From assembly GCA_021776335.1 (NCBI GenBank), contig JAJFGB010000007.1, positions 124,001 to 188,000 of the forward strand: a DNA stretch of 64,000 bases. The letters run 5' to 3'. The stretch is from Hyphococcus sp. GTDB taxonomy: Bacteria > Pseudomonadota > Alphaproteobacteria > Caulobacterales > Parvularculaceae. Below are positions 1 through 9,061 of this stretch, piece by piece. Below the pieces are notes generated by a model. That model made no database searches. It saw only the letters and a program-made list of their open reading frames with translations, and had not been told where the DNA came from. How positions within the stretch are numbered: the first letter of the stretch is position 1; every line of letters starts with the position of its first letter. The position numbers and the translations under genes are program-made.

Positions 1-200
1 TACGTACAATGTTGTCAATATATAACAACAGAAAATCGTATACACACAAAATAGTCTCTTGATATCAGTAGTTTAAAGAATCGCGTGAGACGTGTTACGA
101 TTCTTGCCTGTGGAAAAGTACTATTTTTCAATTCGGCCGGCAATCCAGTAAAGCGTTAAATGTGACTTGGAAATACCTAGATATCACTAGACCGTCCAAA

Positions 201-221
201 TGGTGCCCAGGAGAGGACTTG
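201..221. repeat. Distal attachment-site copy of the island
   Basis: This 21-bp stretch, beginning tggtgcccagga, is identical to the last 21 nt of the tRNA-Leu gene at 17994-18014 and lies in the same orientation. No tRNA body follows it: the next bases, gcgcctagcg, diverge at once. It therefore looks like the att copy left at the far end after integration. Sequence 1-200 to its left should be chromosome, or a neighbouring element. Confidence 0.85.
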
Positions 222-284
222 CGCCTAGCGAATAGCCTTTTGATGTCAATGCTCTAAAAAATTTCGAATCACAAGACGTACCGA

Positions 285-318
285 CAAAAATACCGCCGCC
301 GCGATTTTCAGGGGCGGT
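285..318 (-). terminator. Rho-independent terminator of the hsd operon
   Basis: Read on the minus strand, an ACCGCC arm (complement of 313-318) and a GGCGGT arm (complement of 292-297) flank a loop of about 15 nt. They are followed by ATTTTTGT. It lies about 70 bp past the last stop codon of the minus-strand restriction operon (387) and before the distal att copy, where an operon terminator is expected. The stem is short, so this is a moderate call. Confidence 0.5.
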
Positions 319-386
319 TTGGGTGCTGATGGATGCCTATGGACTGATTGGGATAGTATAGCGTCATTACGGGGGAGGGCACAAAT

Positions 387-1680
387 TCATTTTCGCCTAG
401 TTTTAATGGGAAACTCCGCTGCGCCGGGAGTCGAAGCGAATTGTGATTGAAGCTGCTTTTCGTCGCCTAGAAAGAATTCCCCGCCCTGGCTCTCAAAGCG
501 ATGTTTGAAATTCTCCTTTAGGTAGTCTTCCGCGTTTTTGGCAGAATCACCTTTCGCATAACTCGTTGACCTAAGCCATATTTCCCATCTGTGTTCGGCT
601 TTGGGGGGGGATGCCCGAATTGAGATCGAGGCAGCGGCGATTAACATCATTAGAATATCCGACTTTCACGAGCGCTTTTCGGATAACTGCATGTTTATCA
701 CGGCCAAGGAACGCAGCAACGTCTCCGTTGTATCGCATCATATAGAGCCAATGTTCCCCATCTTCGTAAACGCTTTTTCTACTTCCAAAACTGGGCGTAA
801 TGCCACTCGATGGTTGGAACACTTTCTCGAACCTAATCTCTTCTGTGTCTTGCTCCGCGACCGTTGGCTCGCCCCAGACATTCACTTCGGTGACTGGCAA
901 CTGTAGAATTGCAGTGACTTCATTGGGAGAAAGCTTTGCCTGTTCCCGTCCCATGAAGCGTGCCCGCTTAGGATCATAGGTCTCTGGCAATAGGTGATAA
1001 ACCTCAATGCGTCTTTCAATTCTCCACGCGCGTCGCACGGGGAGTGCGTGGGTCCATTTTTCTTCCCACCCTTTACTGACCTTTCGCTGTCGCCCCTCAT
1101 CGGAGCACTTGTCAACATCGCGAATGGTTTCCAGATCAATTTGCAAGAATCCAAGAAGCTGGCGCCTATTTAGGCTGTCAGTTTCGGGACTCTCTGCACC
1201 ATATATCAGGAATAGATCGCCAGCAGTTGCATTTTCGGCAAACCAGTTTCGCTCAGTTTCCTTAGTCCAGCCGATGTAGCCGTCTGTTGAGGGATCAAAA
1301 CCGTAAAATGCCCGGAGCCATATGCCTGGAACACGCTCTGTTGCTACGCTTGGCGCTGGTTTCCGACTTTCCCCCGCATCTTGGCTTTCGCTGTTTCGAA
1401 AGTCCGAATAAAATCCAGTAAGAGCACTACGTAAGTGCGCAAGGCCTTCGTATATATTTTCCGTATCGAAAACTATTTTCGAAGGATTCGGGCGATTCAA
1501 ACGTTTGTCGGCTTTCGTATACTCTAGATCGCGTAATATATGCTCGAAACCGTCACGATCGAAATGCTCGTCAAGGTCGCCGTAAGCACCTTCAATACGC
1601 CGTGCTTGAGATAATTGAGTCGATACAGTTTTTTGTTCAAAATTTGATCGCAACCAATTTTCGTACTTATCTTTCTGCAT
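387..1680 (-). pseudogene. T5orf172/MUG113 (GIY-YIG-like) nuclease, frameshifted in a C8 tract
   Basis: The 5' part (571-1680) encodes 369 aa. Residues 1-95 form the YxxWL...AYGDLDEH domain often found at the N-terminus of restriction-associated nucleases. Near residue 338 a KVGYSNDVNRRC motif begins a T5orf172/MUG113 domain, a GIY-YIG-like nuclease fold. The frame then breaks inside eight consecutive C (coding strand; 603-610). With one C fewer it would read SGIPPKAEHRWEIWLRS and run on to the stop at 387, giving about 430 aa and completing the domain. The gene lies 22 bp downstream of hsdR and is probably co-transcribed. The shift may be slipped-strand phase variation, true decay or a sequencing error; all three fit a homopolymer. 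Confidence 0.75.
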
Positions 1681-1702
1681 CGCTTAATCCTGTAGCTGAT
1701 TA

Positions 1703-4700
1703 TTAAGCCGAGATACCTCTTGGCGTATCTTCTTCGGATATTCCGACGCCCGCATTATTGTTTATGCGACGTACAAGCCTAACAATTTTTGCGCTTTCTT
1801 CGTCATCAAATAGGCCAGATAGGCCCTCATGATTGATATGTGTGAAAGGCGTATCGAACATTGCTTTAGGCTCCATCGTTCCATTCTTAACGAGATAATC
1901 GATCACTTGGTCAAGGAAAGTGATCTGATCTGGGTGCAATGGTGCTCCGGATAGAAATTCTGCAAAAGCTTCCTTTGCCGCCTTGCGACTTAAACCGACC
2001 GTAGACCGCACAAGCACTCCGAGCGGCTGCTCGCCATATGTGGTGATATACTCTTTGCGTGTAAGCGGTCCATCTTCCGAGAAAAGGATATCTTCCAATG
2101 CTTTCACGTCTGCGCGCGAAATCGGTTTGTTGTTTTTGAGGCGGCTAATAGTCAGATGATCTTTATGTTCATTGACAAAGCGCTGTACGCGTTTTCGGTA
2201 CTCCGCCATATTTGCATCCGTCTTGATTAACCGATGCTCAGTACTTGGCTCCCCAAGCTCATCTTCAAAATTTGTGAAAACGTCAGTGAAGCCAGGCTCT
2301 CTATCGACGAACTTGATTAACGCGCGAAGTTTAATTCGAACTTGTTCCAGCATCGGCAGGGTCACATTCTGCCACCAGCTATCCTCTTGAATTTCGATAA
2401 TGATCTCCAGCTGCGCGCTAACTGACGGTATGGCGGTTTTGTCTTCTAGGCCCGCAGCAAGTTTTTTGACCTTGGTAATATAACCTTCTTGAGTGCTGCT
2501 GTTTTTCAAAAGCGCAAGTTGTAGGTTGATGATCAATAGATCAAACCGTCGTGCAAATTCATCATCATCGTCGGGCGATGGCAAGCCACTAAGGTTTCGC
2601 TGCAATGTGTCAATGTGTTCCGGCTTCAAGTTGTCCCAGCTATTGCGATCTGCAAATGCTTCAACATCCTTTCGTTGTCGCCGCACGATGAAATTGTCGA
2701 TATTCATCGACGCAATGACGCTCTGGAGCTGGTCTTTAAGTTTGGTGCTAAAAGATTCTTCTTGTTCTGCTTCATCCAATGCAACCACAAGTTCTAGCCG
2801 TCGTTTGAATAGTTTTTGCTTAACCGACTCCTGTGCTTTCGACTCGTAGCCATCCGGATTCGCATCAAAAAATTCCATGTTTTGGCAGTAGTCGAAAACC
2901 AAAAACTCAGTCTTGTCTTCGCCTGGCAAAAACAAATCAGGGCAGAGGCGCGTGCCCCTACCAATCATCTGCCAGAATTTTGTTTTTGAGCGGACAATTT
3001 TGAAAAAGACTAGATTTACAACTTCAGGCACGTCGATACCTGTGTCCAACATATCAACAGATACCGCGATCTGTGGGTCCTTATCCTTGATGCTAAAATC
3101 GTCGATTAGGCTTTGCGCGTATTTAACAGAATAGTCGACTTTGCGGCAGAACTTGCCCGCGAGCGCTGGGTAGTTTTTATCAAACTGCTCTACAATGAAC
3201 TCTGCATGCTTTGAATTTTTTGCGAAGATGATTGTCTTGCCAATTTTGTCACCGCCTTCGATTTTGACGCCATTCTCCATCAAGTGGGCAATGACTTTGT
3301 TGACGGTGTCTTTGTTGAAAAGCCATTTGTTCAGTGCTGACGATCCGATTTCTTCAACGAGCTCACCGGTGTCTTTGTCATAGAACTCCTCTTGAAGCTC
3401 GTATTCCTCTTGTTCCTCGGCTGATAGATCATTGTATTTGATGCCATCACGCTGAAACTTTAGAGGAACAGAAATCGCGCGCGGAGGAACGAGAAACCCG
3501 TCCGCAACAGCTTGCTCCAACTCGTAGAAAAACGTTGGCTGATGGTTATCCAATTCAAACAGTTTGTATGTGTTTCTATCCACTTCGCCGCGCGGCGTTG
3601 CCGTTAGCCCAAGCAAGAGTGAATCGAAATAATCAAAAATCGCACCGAATTTCTGATAAACCGAACGGTGCGCCTCATCGATGATGATGAGATCAAAATG
3701 CCCGGAACTGAAGAGCTGTTTTTGATCCTTCTTTGTCCCGTCGATACAATTAAGCATCGTCGGGTAAGTCGAAAACAAAATCCGCGCATCTTCTTCTTTG
3801 TCATCAAGAAGGCTAGCAACGGTCACATTAGGTAGGAGCGATTTAAAATTGCGTTTGGCCTGATTAACGAGTGAGACGCGATCAGCGAGAAACAGAATCT
3901 TGCGCACCCAGCCGGCGCGCATCAGCATATCGACAATAGAGATTGCCAATCGGGTTTTGCCGGAGCCAGTCGCCATGACGATGAGGCTTTTGCGCTTGCG
4001 TTCGTCTCCATAAGCGCTCATCACCCGAGCCGCCGCTTCCATTTGATAATGGCGTCCGGCGATTTCAGGTTTCGGCTGGATAAGGTTTAAGTCTTTGTGA
4101 GAGCTGCGTTGGTTAATTTTCCATTGCAGCTCGTCCTGGGTCGAAAATCCTTGCACTTCACGAGGGGGGTAGACCTGATCATCCCACAGCCACGTTTTAT
4201 ATCCGTTGGAATAATAGATGACGGGGCGCTGTCCGAATTCCGCTTCCAGGCAATTGGCGTAAAGCTCTGCCTGGCGCTCACCTTGCTTCGGGCTAACGCG
4301 CGTTCGTTTTGCTTCAACTATTGCAACTGGCTTGCCGTCATTTCCCCACAAGACATAGTCAACATAACCGGTTCCTGTCAGTTCGCCCGAACTTGTCGGC
4401 ATGCCTGTGACTTCATATTCTTCGACATTCTCGCCCTTGGGGTTCCAGCCCCCCTCACGCAACATGACGTCAATCATCAGCTCGCGTGTTTGCGCTTCGT
4501 CATAATCGCCTTTGGGTATCGTTTTCTGATTTGTTTGCTTGACCTCTTGGATGGCGGCGAGCTCCGCCTTCAACTTCGCGAGCTCTTCCTCGGTTTGCGA
4601 TAGTTTTTCTTTCGCCTGAAAAGCTTCAGCGTCCATATCTCGAATGAGCTTGGCGATGTTGGCTTGCTTTTCTGCATCAGATTTTGGCAAGAGCGCAGGG

Positions 4701-5107
4701 TCAAATTTCGGTGGTGTTGCCCCGCCTTTTGTATAAACGCGAGCGATCCAACCTAAAAAACGATGTAGGGCGGCGGCGGTTTTTACACCTTCTTCAACAG
4801 AGATTTGCTTGTCGTCATGAGCCGCGACATTGCCAAGTTTGTGGATAAACCTAATATCGAATTTTAGGCCGCGTCCAAGGTTTTTTGTGAATGTGCCTTC
4901 ATAAAGCATCGCCGCCAGCGATTTCTGGTAAGGCGCACGCAATGAGCTGTCATTTTCATAAAGCCACTTCATAGAAATTTCGAGCGAGCGACGCGCGTAG
5001 ATCGCCGCTGCCCTAGGGTCGCTTTGCGCATATTTTTCGGCCATCAAAGCGTCAGGGGATAGAAAATCCCATAGGCCCGTCAGGAACGAAAAATTGCTTA
5101 TCGTCAT
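1703..5107 (-). CDS. hsdR: Type I restriction endonuclease subunit R (HsdR)
   Basis: This is the motor and nuclease subunit of a type I restriction complex; it cuts unmethylated DNA after ATP-driven translocation. The 1134-aa protein starts with a DUF4145-like region (1-125), then a coiled-coil stretch (145-190). A PD-(D/E)XK nuclease core follows (D250, E265-x-K267) and a superfamily 2 helicase with ATGSGKT at 379-385, DEAH at 477-480 and a later QMIGRGTRL motif VI. Length and order match the EcoEI-type R subunits. Its ATG overlaps the stop of the upstream DUF6602 gene (5104-5107), implying coupled translation. All key residues are present, so it should be active. Confidence 0.95.
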   Translation of the reverse strand: MTISNFSFLTGLWDFLSPDALMAEKYAQSDPRAAAIYARRSLEISMKWLYENDSSLRAPYQKSLAAMLYEGTFTKNLGRGLKFDIRFIHKLGNVAAHDDKQISVEEGVKTAAALHRFLGWIARVYTKGGATPPKFDPALLPKSDAEKQANIAKLIRDMDAEAFQAKEKLSQTEEELAKLKAELAAIQEVKQTNQKTIPKGDYDEAQTRELMIDVMLREGGWNPKGENVEEYEVTGMPTSSGELTGTGYVDYVLWGNDGKPVAIVEAKRTRVSPKQGERQAELYANCLEAEFGQRPVIYYSNGYKTWLWDDQVYPPREVQGFSTQDELQWKINQRSSHKDLNLIQPKPEIAGRHYQMEAAARVMSAYGDERKRKSLIVMATGSGKTRLAISIVDMLMRAGWVRKILFLADRVSLVNQAKRNFKSLLPNVTVASLLDDKEEDARILFSTYPTMLNCIDGTKKDQKQLFSSGHFDLIIIDEAHRSVYQKFGAIFDYFDSLLLGLTATPRGEVDRNTYKLFELDNHQPTFFYELEQAVADGFLVPPRAISVPLKFQRDGIKYNDLSAEEQEEYELQEEFYDKDTGELVEEIGSSALNKWLFNKDTVNKVIAHLMENGVKIEGGDKIGKTIIFAKNSKHAEFIVEQFDKNYPALAGKFCRKVDYSVKYAQSLIDDFSIKDKDPQIAVSVDMLDTGIDVPEVVNLVFFKIVRSKTKFWQMIGRGTRLCPDLFLPGEDKTEFLVFDYCQNMEFFDANPDGYESKAQESVKQKLFKRRLELVVALDEAEQEESFSTKLKDQLQSVIASMNIDNFIVRRQRKDVEAFADRNSWDNLKPEHIDTLQRNLSGLPSPDDDDEFARRFDLLIINLQLALLKNSSTQEGYITKVKKLAAGLEDKTAIPSVSAQLEIIIEIQEDSWWQNVTLPMLEQVRIKLRALIKFVDREPGFTDVFTNFEDELGEPSTEHRLIKTDANMAEYRKRVQRFVNEHKDHLTISRLKNNKPISRADVKALEDILFSEDGPLTRKEYITTYGEQPLGVLVRSTVGLSRKAAKEAFAEFLSGAPLHPDQITFLDQVIDYLVKNGTMEPKAMFDTPFTHINHEGLSGLFDDEESAKIVRLVRRINNNAGVGISEEDTPRGISA

Positions 5108-5778
5108 GCAGCAACCTGCGGATTTGCCACAGCGTTCATCTCGCGAAGGAAATACTTCATATACGGTGGATCAAGAAAAAGCCCATACCGACCATCGAGA
5201 TGTTTTTTTATGAAAAAGGTTTTCGAATATTCGTGCCCTTTGGATATCTCGGTATCTTCATCCAAGCAGAGAACAAAGTCGATTTCTTGATATTCGAGGT
5301 CGATTGAGCTGTCAGGTATAAATCCCTCGATGTCTGCATCGAAAACGTGCCCCATGCGCTTCAGGATCGTATCCTTACGATTATGCAACTTGTAACAAAC
5401 CACGCCACAAACTGCATTTGGGCAAATCGATTTAATTCTTTGCGCTTTCTGGTTGAATTCAGTGATCTCCGTTGCTTTGGCATTTGATTTAACCTCAATG
5501 ATCCCGGAGCAGTCTTGAGCGTTAATGCGAACTTGTCCGCCAAGTTCGGTATTAACGGTTCCACGTTTGCGAATTATGACATCGTTTTGGCCAAAATTAT
5601 CTGCAGGGCCTACAACCTCACCGGTATAAATTTTAATATCATCAATTCGATCACTGAGCACTTGCACGACGAAATTTTCACGGACAGCCCCGAGTACGCC
5701 CTTATGATCATGCCGGTCGGCGGCTCGCGACTGAAGTCTGAGGAGATCGTCAAGGTATGAGTACAGGTGATCACTCAT
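5104..5778 (-). CDS. DUF6602-like putative PD-(D/E)XK nuclease inside the hsd operon
   Basis: This 224-aa protein has a GQNDVIIRKRG strand followed by a SGIIEVKSNAKA strand (D84 and E113-x-K115). That is the D...ExK arrangement of PD-(D/E)XK nucleases, and the whole resembles the DUF6602 family. No signal peptide or membrane segment is seen, so it should act in the cytoplasm. It lies 8 bp after hsdS and overlaps hsdR by 4 bp, so it is a full member of the operon. I infer an accessory nuclease or DNA-recognition role in restriction; its real function is unknown. Family assignment is from motif memory only. Confidence 0.7.
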   Translation of the reverse strand: MSDHLYSYLDDLLRLQSRAADRHDHKGVLGAVRENFVVQVLSDRIDDIKIYTGEVVGPADNFGQNDVIIRKRGTVNTELGGQVRINAQDCSGIIEVKSNAKATEITEFNQKAQRIKSICPNAVCGVVCYKLHNRKDTILKRMGHVFDADIEGFIPDSSIDLEYQEIDFVLCLDEDTEISKGHEYSKTFFIKKHLDGRYGLFLDPPYMKYFLREMNAVANPQVAA

Positions 5779-5786
5779 TGTTTCTT

Positions 5787-6905
5787 CTACGCCGCCTCAT
5801 CTTTGGAGAAAAGCTCACCGCGAAAAGCAAGAATTGAGAGTGCCGAAGAAAGATCACGCTCGTGAGCCAGAGCAGACCGAAGGTGGTTCTTACTATTGAT
5901 TATTACGTTAGCTGCGGAGTCAAAGCTCAATTGCATCTCTACAGGAGGCAGTCGTACTGGCAGCTTTCTTAAATCAATTAGATGAAGGTGCTTAATAGAA
6001 TTTCCCTTCGTATTTCTTTGGTAAAAATACTTTGAACTGCCATGATTCAGGTAGTACAGGAGATAAAGTGGCAATACCTTGCCGCGCTCATATTTAATTA
6101 AGGCCGCACTTTCAAACAAGCTAAACTCAATATCACGATCTACCAAAGCGGCAGTACCGATTGACCCGCTTTTCGATAAGACAATATCTTCGAATGCTGG
6201 ATTGCACCGCCTTGTAAGGTCAAGATGTTCCTGCCGGGTAATAAACTTCGTGTCACTCCAATTCAAACCATCTACTCTAATATTTTTTGCTGATAAGAAC
6301 TTGATTCCTTCATCAACGTATTTGGGTGTCTTATGAGTTCCATCAGTTATTTTCGTGCATATACTGGAAAGCGCCACACTATCCCATCCCTTAGGGTTGA
6401 TCACAGGGTCACCAAACATATCGAGGAAGACGGAACGCAGGAGGTCGTCTGTGAGGGCGATTGCTTTTTCGCGTTTGCGGCGCAAGGCGTCCGCTTTGTC
6501 CAATATCGCCGCAATCTGCTTTTGTTCGTCCAATGGCGGTAAGGGAAATTCAGCATCAGTAAGCATTCCAAGCTTTATATATTTGATCACCCCGCCAATG
6601 CTGAGCTCACGTAAGCGATCAACATATTTCGACATCCAGTGATAAAGATAACGAACATTCAGCACCTCACTCAACTTAACGGTTATTACATAGGTGCGTT
6701 GGTACGCATTAAATTTTCCTTGATAATGTTTGACATTCAAATCTCCATTTCCAGCGACGAGTATTGCGTCTGCATCGAAGGCATATTTGTCAATTTGCAA
6801 TGTATTGCGGGCGCATGTAAAAAATGGATATGCGCCGTCAATCGCTGCGGCATTGGCATCAAGTTTGCCCGTTTTTATTTCAACGTAATCCCCAAGCTTC
6901 GTCAT
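5787..6905 (-). CDS. hsdS: Type I restriction-modification specificity subunit S (HsdS)
   Basis: HsdS chooses the DNA target for both methylation and cleavage. The 372-aa protein has two target-recognition domains of about 100-120 aa. They are separated by a conserved helix ending PLPPLDEQKQIAAILDKADA, and a matching segment (RLPPVEMQLSFDSAA) lies near the C-terminus. The ATG at 6905 shares one base with the hsdM stop (TGATG), so translation is probably coupled; the codon just before it is a TTG and unlikely to be used. Only one hsdS is present and no inverted repeats that would allow shuffling are seen. The recognition sequence cannot be read from the protein by eye. Confidence 0.93.
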   Translation of the reverse strand: MTKLGDYVEIKTGKLDANAAAIDGAYPFFTCARNTLQIDKYAFDADAILVAGNGDLNVKHYQGKFNAYQRTYVITVKLSEVLNVRYLYHWMSKYVDRLRELSIGGVIKYIKLGMLTDAEFPLPPLDEQKQIAAILDKADALRRKREKAIALTDDLLRSVFLDMFGDPVINPKGWDSVALSSICTKITDGTHKTPKYVDEGIKFLSAKNIRVDGLNWSDTKFITRQEHLDLTRRCNPAFEDIVLSKSGSIGTAALVDRDIEFSLFESAALIKYERGKVLPLYLLYYLNHGSSKYFYQRNTKGNSIKHLHLIDLRKLPVRLPPVEMQLSFDSAANVIINSKNHLRSALAHERDLSSALSILAFRGELFSKDEAA

Positions 6906-8368
6906 CAAAGTATTCCCCGCAGTTCTTTGAGGTCAGCCTGTATCTCAGCTTCCAGTTTGTCTAACTGATCAAGAATGACCTTTGGGGGATCATACTCGGC
7001 TTCGTCATACTCAACTTCTTTGTACTGATTGATGGAGAGGTCATATTTGTTAGCCGCAATATCTTCTTTTGCAACGGCAAAGGCCTTGGCCGCCTTGTCG
7101 GCAAAATCACCTTTGCCATTTTTGAATGATTTATATTGCGCAAGGATATCGGGGATGTCGTTTGCTTTAATCTCATCACGCTTATCATCAAGGCTATAGC
7201 CATCATCCTGCATATCATAGAAAAAGACATTGTCAGTGCCCCCGCTATCGGTGCGGGTGAAAATCAACACCGCTGTTGAAACACCGGCATAAGGCTTAAA
7301 CACACCTGACGGCATGGAAATGACGGCTTCGAGCTTTTGTTTTTCGACCAGCGTCTCACGAATATCCCTATGCGCTTTTGATGAGCCAAACAGCACGCCA
7401 TCAGGCACAATTGCCGCGCACCGTCCGCCCGGTTTCAATTGCTTCAGGAACAGACTGATAAAGAGAAGCTCGGTCTTTTTTGTCTTCGCGACTTGCAGCA
7501 AATCCTTCGCCGTCGCGTCATAGTCGAGCGAACCCTTAAATGGAGGGTTGGCGAGAATGAGCGTATAAGCATTGCGGTGATCCGCATGATCTTCACTTAA
7601 GGAGTCGCGCCCTTCAATTGCCGGGTTATCAATTCCATGGAGAGTCATGTTCATTGCACCGATGCGCAACATGGAATTATCAAAGTCAGATCCGTGAAAC
7701 ATATCCTGATGAAAATGTTTCTTTAGTTTTTTGTCGACCAGGATATCGGGGTAATGATCTTCCAGATACTCCGCTGCCGCTACGAGAAAACCACAGGTGC
7801 CGCATGCTGGGTCACAAATGATATCCTTCGGCGTTGGTTCGGTGAGTTCCACCATCATTTTGATGATATGTCGCGGCGTCCTGAATTGTCCGTTTTGGCC
7901 TGCTGTCGCAATCTTTGACAGCATGTATTCATAAAGATCGCCTTTCGTGTCCCGGTCTTTCATTGGGATCGCATCAATCATATTGACGACCTTATCGAGC
8001 AGGGCGGGCGTCGGGATGATGAAAACGGCGTCGGCCATGAAACGTGTGTAAGAGCTACCAGCCGTGCCGTTCATCTCCTTGATGAAGGGGAAGACCTCGT
8101 CTTTGAACACACGAAATTTTTCTTCAGGGTCGTAATCTTTAAATCGTGACCATCTAAGTTGCTGCTGGCCCTGCCGGAAAATGGGGTTCTCGATTTTTCC
8201 GCCCAACAGGCTGGCCTGTTTTTCACGGGCCGTGTGGATGTCGTCGATGCGTTTGGCAAAGAGGAGATAGGTGATCTGCTCAATAACAGAGAGCGGATTG
8301 GATACGCCCCCGGACCAGAAAGCATTCCAGAGCTGATCGACTTTATTTTTGAGTTCCCCAGTTATCAT
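6905..8368 (-). CDS. hsdM: Type I restriction-modification DNA methyltransferase subunit M (HsdM)
   Basis: This N6-adenine methyltransferase subunit protects host DNA and forms the M2S core with HsdS. The 487-aa protein has an N-terminal helical HsdM domain (about 1-130), the AdoMet motif DPACGTCGF at 186-194 and the catalytic NPPF at 274-277, in the usual order. I place the start at the ATG at 8368 (MITGELKNKV), which is preceded by GGGAA. A GTG ten codons upstream has no better ribosome site. It is the first gene of the minus-strand operon hsdM-hsdS-DUF6602-hsdR-T5orf172 nuclease. Its upstream region contains phased repeats that may control it. Confidence 0.94.
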   Translation of the reverse strand: MITGELKNKVDQLWNAFWSGGVSNPLSVIEQITYLLFAKRIDDIHTAREKQASLLGGKIENPIFRQGQQQLRWSRFKDYDPEEKFRVFKDEVFPFIKEMNGTAGSSYTRFMADAVFIIPTPALLDKVVNMIDAIPMKDRDTKGDLYEYMLSKIATAGQNGQFRTPRHIIKMMVELTEPTPKDIICDPACGTCGFLVAAAEYLEDHYPDILVDKKLKKHFHQDMFHGSDFDNSMLRIGAMNMTLHGIDNPAIEGRDSLSEDHADHRNAYTLILANPPFKGSLDYDATAKDLLQVAKTKKTELLFISLFLKQLKPGGRCAAIVPDGVLFGSSKAHRDIRETLVEKQKLEAVISMPSGVFKPYAGVSTAVLIFTRTDSGGTDNVFFYDMQDDGYSLDDKRDEIKANDIPDILAQYKSFKNGKGDFADKAAKAFAVAKEDIAANKYDLSINQYKEVEYDEAEYDPPKVILDQLDKLEAEIQADLKELRGIL

Positions 8369-8647
8369 TTTTTGTTCCCAATATAGATCCCGCTTCACCG
8401 GTGAGATCCATCTGGCCTATTACCGGCCATCTGTTTGATTTACTTTGAAATATTTGCCGCCAAACGTCTAGATTTTTCGGCAAACCCGATAGGCACGACG
8501 ATGTAGGCGATTCTGGCGGCCCGGTGAATGACAGATTGGCATGGTCACCTCGTTTTTAGTGATAAATTCTCATTTTCGGCGCTCCTTACTCAAATTTCGC
8601 GTTTGGATCGAAAGACGCGCGAAATCCAGCTCAATTTCTGGCGCAAG

Positions 8648-8738
8648 CTTCGATTTTATCCTTCGTTTCAACCTACGATTTTGCTTCGAATTACCTTCGA
8701 TGGAACCACGTTTAATCTTCGCTTGACCTTCGATTTTT
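8648..8738. repeat. 11-bp phased degenerate repeat array (CTTCGATTTTN)
   Basis: Eight units resembling CTTCGATTTTN begin at 8648, 8661, 8673, 8684, 8695, 8706, 8717 and 8728. The last six are exactly 11 bp apart. Eleven is not a multiple of three and no convincing gene covers the stretch, so the period points to DNA structure or protein binding on one face of the helix rather than to a coding repeat. It lies about 280 bp upstream of hsdM. Confidence 0.65.
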
Positions 8739-8850
8739 CGTCTAGGGGCGTCCGCGTTCGATCAGCGCGGCTGACGATTTTGCCTGGCGTCCATTTTAGG
8801 CAAAGCATTCCGTAAAAAGCGCGGTAAATTGGTTGAATAGATACATACCC

Positions 8851-8923
8851 CGATACCCAAAATAGATAGGCAAGAGATACTTGCACATAGGAATCACATA
8901 GCTGGGGATAGGTGCGTGGATAC
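8851..8923. repeat. Second phased array of (G/C)ATA(G/C) motifs, 10-13 bp apart
   Basis: Motifs cgatac, agatag, agatac, acatag, acatag, ggatag and ggatac start at 8851, 8864, 8875, 8885, 8896, 8906 and 8918. Their spacings are 13, 11, 10, 11, 10 and 12 bp, close to one helical turn. The stretch is non-coding and lies between hsdM and the excisionase-like gene. It could be a cooperative binding region for that regulator or for integrase accessory proteins; this is inference. Confidence 0.5.
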
Positions 8924-8954
8924 TCATTAGACTGGTATCAAACACACTGGTTTG

Positions 8955-8992
8955 CAGTGAACAAACACAGAAAATTGAGTGTTCGTTCACTG
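8955..8992. promoter_or_regulatory. 14-bp inverted repeat upstream of hsdM
   Basis: Arm CAGTGAACAAACAC (8955-8968) and arm GTGTTCGTTCACTG (8979-8992) are inverted with one mismatch around a 10-bp spacer. Related half-sites recur just to the right (gcagtgaagtgcag, about 9010-9023). It lies past the stop of the excisionase-like gene and upstream of hsdM. A regulator operator or a recombinase accessory site is possible. Confidence 0.5.
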
Positions 8993-9061
8993 TAGTTTGC
9001 ACCCCATGCGCAGTGAAGTGCAGATTCCCAGAGTGTGTAAGAGCGTTTTTTCTGGCGCCAA

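Noticed and set aside
1-200. A second, tandem island to the left of the distal att copy
   Set aside because: The sequence is A+T-rich, but 200 bp without a gene or further repeat is too little to support it.
8648-8738. CRISPR array
   Set aside because: Repeat units are 11 bp, adjacent and degenerate with no spacers, and no cas genes are present anywhere in the window.
8528-8815. Plus-strand frame of 95 codons upstream of hsdM
   Set aside because: It runs across the 11-bp phased repeats, has no ribosome site and its composition looks like chance; the DNA periodicity explains the sequence better than coding.
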